Source: Patescibacteria group bacterium
GTDB lineage: Bacteria; Patescibacteriota; Patescibacteriia; Veblenbacterales; UBA10138
Assembly: GCA_003512705.1 (NCBI GenBank)
Contig: DOPF01000030.1
Coordinates: 1-7,382, forward strand
Length of the DNA: 7,382 nucleotides
Direction of reading: 5' to 3'
Numbering within the stretch: the first letter of the stretch is position 1; each line of letters starts with the position of its first letter. A program made the translations under genes and the position numbers. Positions 1-5,614 of the stretch are shown one piece after another. The notes beneath the pieces were generated by a model that was not told the DNA's origin, searched no databases, and worked only from the letters and a program-made list of their open reading frames with translations.

Positions 1-739
1 ATTATGGTTTTTAAAAGGGGATACTAATATCAAGTATTTAGTGGATAGAAATGTCAATATTTGGAATGAGTGGCCGTTTCAGGATTATTTAAAAGCCAAT
101 AATTTAACTAAAGAATTTCCAATTTATACAGATGCATGGCGCGAAGAAATGAAAAAATTTATTGATAAGATAAAGACTGATGATGAATTTGCCAAAAAAT
201 GGGGTGAGCTGGGGCCGGTCTATGGAAAGCAGTGGCGCCGCTGGGAAGGCAAAGACGGTCAGGTGTACGATCAAATCGCCGCCGCCGTTGATCAAATAAA
301 AAATACGCCCACCTCTCGGAGAATCATTGTTAACGCCTGGAATGTGGCCGATGTGATGTTCCATACCAAATCAGCTCCACCGCTTTGTCATACCATGTTT
401 CAGTTTTACGTAATCAATGGCCGGCTGGATTGTCAGTTGTACCAGCGAAGTGCGGATCTGGCACTTGGTGTGCCATACAACATCGCTAGTTACAGCGCAC
501 TGATGATGATTATTTCCCAGGAATGTGGCTTAACTCCCGGAATATTTACACATACCTTTGGAGACGCCCATATTTATTTAAATCACATTAATGGCGTCAA
601 AGAACAGTTGAAACGTGAACCGTTCCCGTTACCAACCTTGACCATAGCCAAAAAACCAATGGCCGAACTGGATATCTCTGATTTCAAACTGGAAAATTAC
701 CAGTGCCACCCCTTTATTAAGTTTGACATTGCTGTGTAA
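1..739 (+). CDS. thyA: Thymidylate synthase ThyA, 5'-partial
   Basis: ThyA converts dUMP and 5,10-methylene-tetrahydrofolate to dTMP and dihydrofolate in the cytoplasm. The reading frame is already open at base 2 and begins LWFLKGDTNIKYL, which matches the family's LWFLQGDTNI segment. The gene therefore runs in from the left, and about 60 N-terminal residues, including the N-terminal phosphate-binding Arg loop, are outside the window. The GTG at 41 is an internal Val codon, not a start. The visible 245 residues include LGPVYGKQWR, SRRIIVNAWN, the catalytic Cys (codon 386-388) in PPLCHTMFQFYV, QRSADLALGVPYNIASY with the nucleotide-binding Asp and Asn, and a normal C-terminus ending in AV. About 37 extra residues between WNEW and LGPVYG, relative to E. 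coli ThyA, put it in the long Lactobacillus casei-like form. Next downstream, 49 bp away, is the ArsR-type regulator gene. The identification is firm. Confidence 0.97.
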   Translation, partial: LWFLKGDTNIKYLVDRNVNIWNEWPFQDYLKANNLTKEFPIYTDAWREEMKKFIDKIKTDDEFAKKWGELGPVYGKQWRRWEGKDGQVYDQIAAAVDQIKNTPTSRRIIVNAWNVADVMFHTKSAPPLCHTMFQFYVINGRLDCQLYQRSADLALGVPYNIASYSALMMIISQECGLTPGIFTHTFGDAHIYLNHINGVKEQLKREPFPLPTLTIAKKPMAELDISDFKLENYQCHPFIKFDIAV

Positions 740-757
740 TTTAAGCATTATCTTTTC

Positions 758-782
758 TTAATTTAGCTAAATTGCTAAATAT
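758..782 (+). promoter_or_regulatory. Promoter/operator copy 1, before the ArsR-type gene
   Basis: This is an exact 25-bp repeat of 1055-1079, and 28 of 29 bases match if it is extended left to 754. It holds the perfect palindrome ATTTAGCTAAAT (761-772) and the overlapping inverted repeat TTTAGC-N6-GCTAAA (762-779). Its right part, TGC followed by TAAATA (776-781), resembles an extended -10 and lies 7 nt before the ATG at 789. A regulator bound here would cover the promoter, the usual layout for ArsR-family autorepression. The repeat and palindrome are seen directly; the roles are inferred. Confidence 0.65.
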
Positions 783-788
783 CACCTG

Positions 789-1058
789 ATGGGTAATATG
801 CGTAACATGGAACGAACGCTAAAGGCTCTAGCTAACAACCGGCGGTTGTCAATATTGCGGCATTTAGCTAAGGTGGGTAGCGCCACTGTCGGGGAACTAG
901 CAGGATTGAATCGAATAGCTATGGGTTCAACGTCGCGTCATTTGAGTATATTAAAGGGAGTTGAGTTAATCGACCAAGAGCAGAAGAGTGTAAAGATGTA
1001 CTATCACCTTACCGCAAATGGCCGGCGCTTATTAAATAAACTATTAACCATTTTTTAA
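789..1058 (+). CDS. ArsR-type winged-helix transcriptional regulator, cysteine-free
   Basis: This 89-residue protein is a single helix-turn-helix domain of the ArsR/SmtB type. It opens with RTLKALANNRRLSILRHL, the family's dimer and first-helix signature. TVGELAG and the recognition-helix segment GSTSRHLSILKGVELI follow, then a beta-wing near QEQKSVKMYYHL. It contains no cysteine and lacks the ELCVCDL-type metal site of ArsR/SmtB, so a thiolate-bound metal is unlikely to be its signal. The gene sits between thyA and folA with an identical palindromic repeat before it and before folA. I infer that it represses itself and the folA-tmk genes. The ATG at 789 is preferred because its distance from the repeat equals that of the folA ATG. 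In-frame ATGs at 798 and 807 are alternatives, and none has a Shine-Dalgarno. The stop codon lies inside the second repeat. The family call is good; the ligand is unknown. Confidence 0.85.
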   Translation: MGNMRNMERTLKALANNRRLSILRHLAKVGSATVGELAGLNRIAMGSTSRHLSILKGVELIDQEQKSVKMYYHLTANGRRLLNKLLTIF

Positions 1059-1079
1059 TTTAGCTAAATTGCTAAATAT
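1055..1079 (+). promoter_or_regulatory. Promoter/operator copy 2, before folA
   Basis: This is the second exact copy of the 25-bp repeat at 758-782, offset by 297 bp. It overlaps the stop codon of the regulator gene (1056-1058). The palindrome is at 1058-1069, the inverted repeat at 1059-1076, and the TGC-TAAATA extended -10-like motif at 1070-1078. The motif is again 7 nt before the ATG of the next gene (1086). Transcription from it should start at or very near the folA start codon. I infer that the ArsR-type protein controls folA-tmk through this site. Confidence 0.65.
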
Positions 1080-1085
1080 TGGAAT

Positions 1086-1607
1086 ATGAATTTTTCAATC
1101 ATTGCCGCGATTGATAATAACCGAGGTATTGGCATAGGCAATAAATTGCCCTGGCATCTCAAGGGGGATATGAACCATTACCGCGCGGTTACTACCACCG
1201 CTGAGCCCGGAACAACCAATGCCGTGATTATGGGACGAACAACCTGGGAGTCTTTGCCAGAAAAATACCGGCCGCAGCCAGACAGAATAAACGTCATATT
1301 AACTAGACGCAGGGATATGCTGGTGCCGGATGGCGTATTAGTCGCCGGGTCGTTGGACGAGGCGCTAGATATGTTGTCTAGTTTGGGCGCGGGTTTGGGT
1401 GAGGTGTTTGTTATTGGTGGAGCCTCGGTCTATGCCGAAAGTATTGTGCACCCCTCTTGTCATAAAGTTTATTTAACAGAAATTGATAATGAATATGATT
1501 GTGATACGCATTTCCCGCCACTGCCGCCGGGATTTATTAAAAAAAATGCATCTGATAAACAGTCAGAACAGGGGGTAAGTTATAAGTTTGTTATTTATGA
1601 AAAGTAA
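1086..1607 (+). CDS. folA: Dihydrofolate reductase
   Basis: The enzyme reduces dihydrofolate to tetrahydrofolate with NADPH, regenerating the cofactor that ThyA oxidises. At 173 residues it is slightly longer than the common bacterial form. Visible motifs are SIIAAIDNNRGIGIGNKLPWHL at the N-terminus, the catalytic acid Asp28 in LKGDMNHY, and the NADPH-binding MGRTTWESLP (about residues 50-59). ILTRR and VFVIGGASVY (about 108-117) follow. The segment around AVIMGRTTWESLPEKYRP resembles the wording of eukaryotic-type DHFRs, and a short extra loop (TTAEPGTTN) precedes it. The ATG at 1086 has no usable Shine-Dalgarno: a GGA ends only 2 nt before it. It lies 7 nt after a -10-like motif, so a leaderless mRNA is likely. 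The 3' end overlaps tmk. The identification is secure. Confidence 0.97.
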   Translation: MNFSIIAAIDNNRGIGIGNKLPWHLKGDMNHYRAVTTTAEPGTTNAVIMGRTTWESLPEKYRPQPDRINVILTRRRDMLVPDGVLVAGSLDEALDMLSSLGAGLGEVFVIGGASVYAESIVHPSCHKVYLTEIDNEYDCDTHFPPLPPGFIKKNASDKQSEQGVSYKFVIYEK

Positions 1608-2283
1608 CCAAGGATATTTTATTGTTCTAGAAGGCACAGATGGGTCAGGCAAAACCACCCAGTTTAAATTATTAGTAAATTCGCTAAGACGTTTAGGCTA
1701 CAAAGTAGCCACAGTTGATTTTCCCCAGTATGGTAAGCCATCGGCTTATTTTGTTGAACAATATTTAAATGGTCGGTACGGTAGCGCGGATAAAGTTGGT
1801 CCATATCGGGCATCTTTTTTTTATGCTTTAGATAGATTTCAGGCGACTAAGGAAATAAAAAAACGGTTAGGTCAAGGGAAGATTGTTTTATCTAATCGAT
1901 TTACATTATCCAATGCCGGACATCAGGGTGGAAAAATAAATAATTTAAGTGAACGGAAAAAATACTGGCAGTGGCTGTTTAATTTGGAGTATAAAATTTT
2001 GGGTATCCCCAAACCAGATTTAAATATTTTAGTTCATATGCCCGCAGCGGTTGCGCAAAAACTAGTTGACAAAAAAACGCCTCGCGCTTATATTCGGGGC
2101 AAGAAGCGAGATGTTCATGAGGCCGACTTAAAACACCTAAAGCAGGCCGAACAGTCTTTTTTACAAGTCTCAAAAATGTTTAAGGTTCCAGTAGTGGAGT
2201 GTTACCAACAGCAGAAGCTATTGACCCCAAAAGAAATTCACAATAAAGTTTTTATAATCGTAAAAAAACAACTCAAAAAATAA
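1597..2283 (+). CDS. tmk: Thymidylate kinase-like protein (dTMP kinase)
   Basis: Predicted to phosphorylate dTMP to dTDP with ATP, the step after ThyA. With the ATG at 1597 it has 228 residues. A TTG at 1588 would add three residues but is less likely. The ATG lies 11 bp inside the end of folA, so translation is probably coupled. The P-loop is EGTDGSGKTTQ (residues 12-22), followed by DFPQYGKPSAYFVEQYL (41-57) and YRASFFYALDRF (70-81). A basic lid-like segment KKTPRAYIRGKKRD is at 159-172. Two positions differ from textbook Tmk. The Asp-Arg motif is SNRF (99-102), with Asn for Asp, and the strand usually reading YLDV is LVHM (145-148), with His for Asp. The rest of the fold looks intact and the gene context fits. 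A related deoxynucleotide kinase specificity cannot be excluded. Confidence 0.88.
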   Translation: MKSNQGYFIVLEGTDGSGKTTQFKLLVNSLRRLGYKVATVDFPQYGKPSAYFVEQYLNGRYGSADKVGPYRASFFYALDRFQATKEIKKRLGQGKIVLSNRFTLSNAGHQGGKINNLSERKKYWQWLFNLEYKILGIPKPDLNILVHMPAAVAQKLVDKKTPRAYIRGKKRDVHEADLKHLKQAEQSFLQVSKMFKVPVVECYQQQKLLTPKEIHNKVFIIVKKQLKK

Positions 2284-2292
2284 AAAAATCTT

Positions 2293-2299
2293 GGAGGAG
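2293..2299 (+). promoter_or_regulatory. Strong Shine-Dalgarno before the 72-residue ORF
   Basis: GGAGGAG, 2 nt before the ATG at 2302 (5 nt counted from the GGAG core), is the best ribosome binding site in the window. Most other genes here have none. It is the main reason to accept the short ORF behind it as translated. Confidence 0.75.
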
Positions 2300-2301
2300 C
2301 C

Positions 2302-2520
2302 ATGCACAAAACAGATAAAGCAGGTCTGTACAAAATCCTTGACAGCATCGCAGCCCGCGAAGCCACAAGCAATGCGGCTGCTCACACCCCCCCAGCGCCC
2401 GCTGAAGCATGCGCCGAATTAGGTCGCGCTGCCCACAGTATGTGGGAAAGAATATCGGACGATGAGCCGATCAGCACCAGGCCGCGGTTGCCCAAGCCGC
2501 TCTTTCCCAGGATTCTGTAA
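2302..2520 (+). CDS. Small protein of unknown function, 72 residues
   Basis: I do not recognise this protein. It starts 18 bp after tmk behind a near-perfect Shine-Dalgarno and stops 18 bp before an intrinsic terminator, so it is probably the last cistron of the folA-tmk unit. Residues 5-28 look like an amphipathic, Ala-rich helix (KAGLYKILDSIAARE). A Pro/Ala linker (TPPAPAEA) follows, then a second short helix (AELGRAAHSMWERI, 39-51). The tail is rich in Pro and Arg (TRPRLPKPLFPRIL). There is a single Cys37 and no signal peptide or membrane segment. By hand count the ORF is about 57% G+C, clearly above the AT-rich tmk before it, which may mean a different origin or constraint at RNA level. 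The start and translation are well supported; the function is open. Confidence 0.65.
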   Translation: MHKTDKAGLYKILDSIAAREATSNAAAHTPPAPAEACAELGRAAHSMWERISDDEPISTRPRLPKPLFPRIL

Positions 2521-2538
2521 TTAACTCATCACCATCAA

Positions 2539-2583
2539 ACCCGGTACGCTAGTTTTAACAAAGCGTGCCGGGTGTTTTTTTTT
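2539..2583 (+). terminator. Intrinsic terminator after the thyA-side gene cluster
   Basis: ACCCGGTACGC (2539-2549) pairs with GCGTGCCGGGT (2563-2573) over 11 bp with one G-U pair. The loop is 13 nt and the stem is followed by G and nine Ts (2575-2583). It ends the folA-tmk-small ORF transcript just upstream of the gatB promoter. Confidence 0.92.
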
Positions 2584-2584
2584 A

Positions 2585-2593
2585 TGCTAAAAT
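2585..2593 (+). promoter_or_regulatory. Extended -10 promoter of gatB, predicted leaderless
   Basis: TGC followed by TAAAAT forms a good extended -10. It starts 1 nt after the T-tract of the preceding terminator, and only 6 nt separate it from the ATG at 2600. Transcription should therefore begin on or next to the start codon. No -35 is recognisable about 17 bp upstream, where the terminator stem lies. Confidence 0.65.
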
Positions 2594-2599
2594 ATACGT

Positions 2600-4057
2600 A
2601 TGAAGTTAGAACCTGTTATTGGTTTAGAAATTCACGTACAGCTTAAGACCAAATCAAAGATGTTTTGCAGTTGCGATAATACTGGTGAAAATCAGCCGCC
2701 CAACACTACCATTTGCCCAGTGTGTATGGGGCACCCAGGAACTTTACCAGTAGTCAATGCCGAAGCTGTGCGGGCTGGCATTAAAGCGGCCTTGGCTTTG
2801 AATTTAAAAGTTAACACCCATTCGAAATTCGATAGAAAAAACTATTTTTATCCGGATTTACCAAAAGGTTATCAAATTTCTCAGTATGACGAACCGCTGG
2901 CGCAAGACGGTTACCTGGAGGTGGAAACTAGTCAGGGGAAAACTCACGTTGGCATAGAACGGCTGCATTTAGAAGAAGATACAGGAAAACTTTTGCACGG
3001 CCAAGGTGAAACATTGGTGGATTTTAACCGGGCCGGCACGCCGCTTGTGGAAATAGTTACCAAACCGGAAATTACTTCTCCCGAACAGGCGAAATTTTTT
3101 TTACAGCAGCTGCGGGCGATTATGAAATCTTTGAACGTGTCGGACGCGGATATGGAAAAAGGGCATTTACGGGTAGATGTTAATATTTCTTTACGGCCCC
3201 AGGGTGATAAAAAACTCTACACCAAGATCGAGCTTAAAAATTTGAATTCTTTTCGTTCGGTGGAAAGGGGATTAGCCTACGAGATAAGTCGATTAACGGA
3301 ACTTTGGCAAAAGGGCGCACCGCCAAATGTATCCACTACCCGCGGGTGGGATGAAAATAAGGGCATAAGTATAGAGCAGCGCAGTAAGGAAGCAATTCAT
3401 GATTACCGATATTTTCCCGAGCCCGATTTACCGCCATTGGATTTTTTAAAAAAGGATATTGATGCTATTAAAAAAGAATTACCGGAATTGCCGCCAGCGC
3501 GAGTTGCTCGATTTAAAAAAGAATACAAATTATCAACCATTGATGCTAAAATATTGGCTGATGATAATAATCTATCAGACTTTATGGAGCAAGCGGTTGA
3601 GCAGTTGGTTGCGCACGGAGAGGATATAAACAAGGAGCGGGCCGCCAAGTTGACTGTTAATTGGTTAGTGCATAAATTATTTGCTTTGCTTAATGAAATT
3701 CATAAATCGATTGATTTGGTACCTTTTACCACTAGTCAGTTTGCTGATTTTTTAATGCTAGTAGCGTCGCGACGAGTAAATTCAACCAACGCCCAACTTA
3801 TTCTTAAACAGATGGTCGCCACTGGTAAAGACGCCGAAGATATTTTAAATAGCGAAGATTTGGGGCCGGCCGACAGCGCCGATTTGGCCGGGGTGGTAAG
3901 TAAGGTCATGGCCAAATACCCCGACCAAGTTAAACAGTTTCAAGGCGGAAAAGAACCGGTTATTAAATTCCTGGTGGGCGCAGTTATGAAGGAAACAAAG
4001 GGCAAGGCCGATCCAGTTGAAGCCGAAAAAGTTTTGCGAAATACACTTAAGTCTTAG
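2600..4057 (+). CDS. gatB: Asp-tRNA(Asn)/Glu-tRNA(Gln) amidotransferase subunit B
   Basis: GatB is the tRNA-binding kinase subunit of GatCAB. It activates the side chain of Glu-tRNA(Gln) or Asp-tRNA(Asn) with ATP, and ammonia from GatA completes the amidation. The 485-residue length is normal. It opens with the family signature EPVIGLEIHVQLKTKSKMFC. The zinc-site cysteines are C23, C25, C39 and C42 (CSC and CPVCMGHPG). DRKNYFYPDLPKGYQISQYDEP and the later EIKLKNLNS-like segment (KIELKNLNSFRSVERGL) are conserved, as is DYRYFPEPDLPP. The C-terminal YqeY-like helical domain ends in IKFLVGAVMKETKGKADP. There is no Shine-Dalgarno; the ATG lies 6 nt after an extended -10. gatA and gatC are not adjacent, so the complex is assembled from scattered genes. 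Presence of GatB implies that the cell makes Gln-tRNA and/or Asn-tRNA indirectly. Confidence 0.98.
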   Translation: MKLEPVIGLEIHVQLKTKSKMFCSCDNTGENQPPNTTICPVCMGHPGTLPVVNAEAVRAGIKAALALNLKVNTHSKFDRKNYFYPDLPKGYQISQYDEPLAQDGYLEVETSQGKTHVGIERLHLEEDTGKLLHGQGETLVDFNRAGTPLVEIVTKPEITSPEQAKFFLQQLRAIMKSLNVSDADMEKGHLRVDVNISLRPQGDKKLYTKIELKNLNSFRSVERGLAYEISRLTELWQKGAPPNVSTTRGWDENKGISIEQRSKEAIHDYRYFPEPDLPPLDFLKKDIDAIKKELPELPPARVARFKKEYKLSTIDAKILADDNNLSDFMEQAVEQLVAHGEDINKERAAKLTVNWLVHKLFALLNEIHKSIDLVPFTTSQFADFLMLVASRRVNSTNAQLILKQMVATGKDAEDILNSEDLGPADSADLAGVVSKVMAKYPDQVKQFQGGKEPVIKFLVGAVMKETKGKADPVEAEKVLRNTLKS

Positions 4058-4060
4058 GGA

Positions 4061-4089
4061 TTTACATAGGTTAATTTTTGTGCTAGTCT
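4061..4089 (+). promoter_or_regulatory. Promoter of the CxxC protein gene
   Basis: TTTACA (4061-4066, 5 of 6 matches to TTGACA) is separated by 17 bp from TAGTCT (4084-4089), which has the TGC extension at 4081-4083. The expected start is near 4096, giving a leader of about 33 nt that contains a Shine-Dalgarno. The promoter starts 3 bp after the gatB stop codon. Confidence 0.65.
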
Positions 4090-4112
4090 AGGGCTACAAA
4101 TAGTCCTTTTAT
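4090..4112 (+). terminator. Weak intrinsic terminator of gatB, overlapping the next promoter
   Basis: AGGGCTA (4090-4096) pairs with TAGTCCT (4101-4107) around a CAAA loop. This is a 7-bp stem with one G-U pair, and the Ts run on as TTTTATTTTATT. Its 5' arm ends where the downstream promoter should start transcription. It can therefore act on gatB read-through but not on the new transcript. Confidence 0.5.
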
Positions 4113-4128
4113 TTTATTGGAGATGACA

Positions 4129-4617
4129 GTGAAATTATCTTGCCGTTTCGGGGATCATGAAAGTGAGCAGACCAAATCCATAGTCAAGATTGATGTCAAG
4201 GGCACACGCTCTTTCATTCAGGTATGTGTTGACTGCATCAACAAATTTTTGCTGCAGTGTTTAGTTCACTCTACCCCAGCCGCGGCAGTTTATAAGGAAT
4301 TATTGGCCGACGGTACGTCAGTTTGCCCAACCTGCGTGGGTGATCGTGTTAACCAAGAAATCGCTAAGCATTGGCCAAAATGGCAGAGAGAATACCATAA
4401 AATTCTAGCCACGTTTGGCGAGGATCAGGTAAAAAAAATAGTAACCTGGGTTATTGCGGCTGGTGACTTACACGAGCCACATCGTCGACCAAGCTATATA
4501 ATTATTGCTGTAATAGCTATGTCGGAGCGCACCGGTCGCAAACCCAATGCTATACTGCGCGAAATTTACCGTAGCAAAAATTTGCAGCTGCTTATTCCCG
4601 AGGAAATAAAGCCCTAG
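4129..4617 (+). CDS. Unknown protein with two CxxC pairs (probable zinc site)
   Basis: I do not recognise this family. The GTG at 4129 is chosen because GGAG (4119-4122) lies 6 nt before it. The ATG at 4123 abuts the same GGAG and the TTG at 4117 overlaps it, so both are less likely. The 162-residue product has Cys5, then C33-V-D-C36 and C66-P-T-C69, a spacing typical of a four-cysteine zinc ribbon or knuckle. The segment before the first pair (FGDHESEQTKSIVKIDVKGTRSFIQVC) looks like a short beta-sheet. The rest (about 75-162) is helical with basic patches and ends in LLIPEEIKP. There is no signal peptide and no clear membrane span, although SYIIIAVIAM is hydrophobic. It is transcribed alone, between gatB and a terminator. 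A nucleic-acid-binding or regulatory role is possible but unsupported beyond the zinc-like motif. Confidence 0.8.
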   Translation: MKLSCRFGDHESEQTKSIVKIDVKGTRSFIQVCVDCINKFLLQCLVHSTPAAAVYKELLADGTSVCPTCVGDRVNQEIAKHWPKWQREYHKILATFGEDQVKKIVTWVIAAGDLHEPHRRPSYIIIAVIAMSERTGRKPNAILREIYRSKNLQLLIPEEIKP

Positions 4618-4646
4618 TTAGTCAATATGATAACTTGGGCTTTTTT
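4609..4646. terminator. Terminator shared by convergent genes
   Basis: AAGCCCTAGTTA (4609-4620) pairs with TAACTTGGGCTT (4631-4642) around a 10-nt loop with a single T-T mismatch. Six Ts follow on the + strand (4641-4646). On the - strand the stem is followed by TTTATTT, so it can also end the miaB-miaA transcript. It contains the stop codon of the CxxC protein gene (4615-4617) and touches the stop codon of miaA (4645-4647), so both genes end at this one element. Confidence 0.85.
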
Positions 4647-5589
4647 ATTTCTTAAAAAATTTAATGACCGCCGAGGCGTTATCGAACCACAAAACCTTAG
4701 GCATTTTTTTAAACCAAGTCATTTGACGTTTAGCAAAATTTCGGGTGTGCTGTTTTATTAAATTAACCGCCGGCCTAAGTTCGGCGCTGCTTTTAATTAC
4801 GGATACTAATTCTTGATAGCCTATAGTGGCCAAGGCGGGGGAACGGGGATAGTTTTTAATGAGCCGCCTAACTTCTTTTAACAAACCCCGCTTTATCATT
4901 TTATCAACCCGCTGGTTAATTTTTTTATACAACTTTTCCCGACTGGGATTTAAACCAAGAATCAAATGGTCAGTTAATCCCTTTTTTATGCGATCGCGTG
5001 AAAAGGGGATTTTGGTGGAGAGGCAATATTCCAAAGCTCTTATAATCCGGCGACGATTTTTTTTATCAATTTTTTTATAAGTATTTAGATCAATTTTTTT
5101 AAGTCGTTTTAATAGTTGTATTGTGGACAATTTATCTAGCCTCTCCCTCAATTTTAGGTTAGGTTTGCCTTTAGGGAATTCATAGCCCTCAACAATACTG
5201 GAAATATAAAGACCGGTTCCGCCAACCAATATAGGTAAATAGCCACTAGCTAATAGCTTTGGGAGTAAACGATAAACGGATTGCTGGTAGTCGAATGCCG
5301 AGTAGCGGCGGTTGGGCTTGAATGTAGCAATAAAAAAATGAGGGATACCCTGAACAAGATAAATTTTGCGTTCACCCAACGCCTGAAGTAATTTATCCTT
5401 GGCCATTTGCCATTTGCCCTGGGGTTGGTTGGTGCCAATAGGTATACCTTTATAAATTTGTCGTGCATCTGCTGAAATAACAGCACCGTTAAACTTTTTA
5501 GCTAATTTAATAGCTAAATCTGTTTTACCGCTGGCGGTAGGGCCAATTATGGCAATAAGTTGTGGTTTATTGACAAATTTACTATTCAT
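4645..5589 (-). CDS. miaA: tRNA dimethylallyltransferase MiaA
   Basis: MiaA transfers the dimethylallyl group of DMAPP to N6 of A37 in tRNAs reading U-starting codons. The product has 314 residues. The P-loop GPTASGKTD is at 16-24 and ISADARQIYKGIPIGT at 38-53, with the catalytic-base Asp41. GIPHFFIATFKPNRRYSAFDYQ contains the PH motif, followed by LVGGTGLYIS, RRIIRALEY, ATIGYQEL and the C-terminal TRNFAKRQMTWFKK. In the usual D-S motif the Ser is Ala42 here. The stretch between the IGT motif and IPH is longer than in E. coli. The ATG at 5589 is 25 bp after the miaB stop and has no Shine-Dalgarno. An AT-rich TAATAT lies 4 nt before it and may be a minor promoter. It is most likely cotranscribed with miaB. 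The identification is firm. Confidence 0.97.
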   Translation of the reverse strand: MNSKFVNKPQLIAIIGPTASGKTDLAIKLAKKFNGAVISADARQIYKGIPIGTNQPQGKWQMAKDKLLQALGERKIYLVQGIPHFFIATFKPNRRYSAFDYQQSVYRLLPKLLASGYLPILVGGTGLYISSIVEGYEFPKGKPNLKLRERLDKLSTIQLLKRLKKIDLNTYKKIDKKNRRRIIRALEYCLSTKIPFSRDRIKKGLTDHLILGLNPSREKLYKKINQRVDKMIKRGLLKEVRRLIKNYPRSPALATIGYQELVSVIKSSAELRPAVNLIKQHTRNFAKRQMTWFKKMPKVLWFDNASAVIKFFKK

Positions 5590-5614
5590 TGCTATATTAG
5601 TTAATTAAAATCAC

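Noticed and set aside
41..43. GTG as the start of thyA
   Set aside because: The frame is open to base 2 and encodes conserved ThyA sequence (LWFLKGDTNI) before it, so the GTG is an internal Val.
772..799. Alternative promoter TTGCTA-16-TAATAT giving a leaderless start of the regulator at the ATG at 807
   Set aside because: It is possible, but the identical spacing of the repeat to ATG 789 and to the folA ATG favours 789. Only mapped 5' ends would decide.
758..1079. Transposon insertion with target-site duplication
   Set aside because: There is no transposase and there are no terminal inverted repeats. The repeats are promoter-like and phased to start codons, which an insertion would not explain.
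4859..5080. 73-codon ORF on the + strand within miaA
   Set aside because: It is a shadow of the miaA frame, antisense to conserved MiaA coding sequence.
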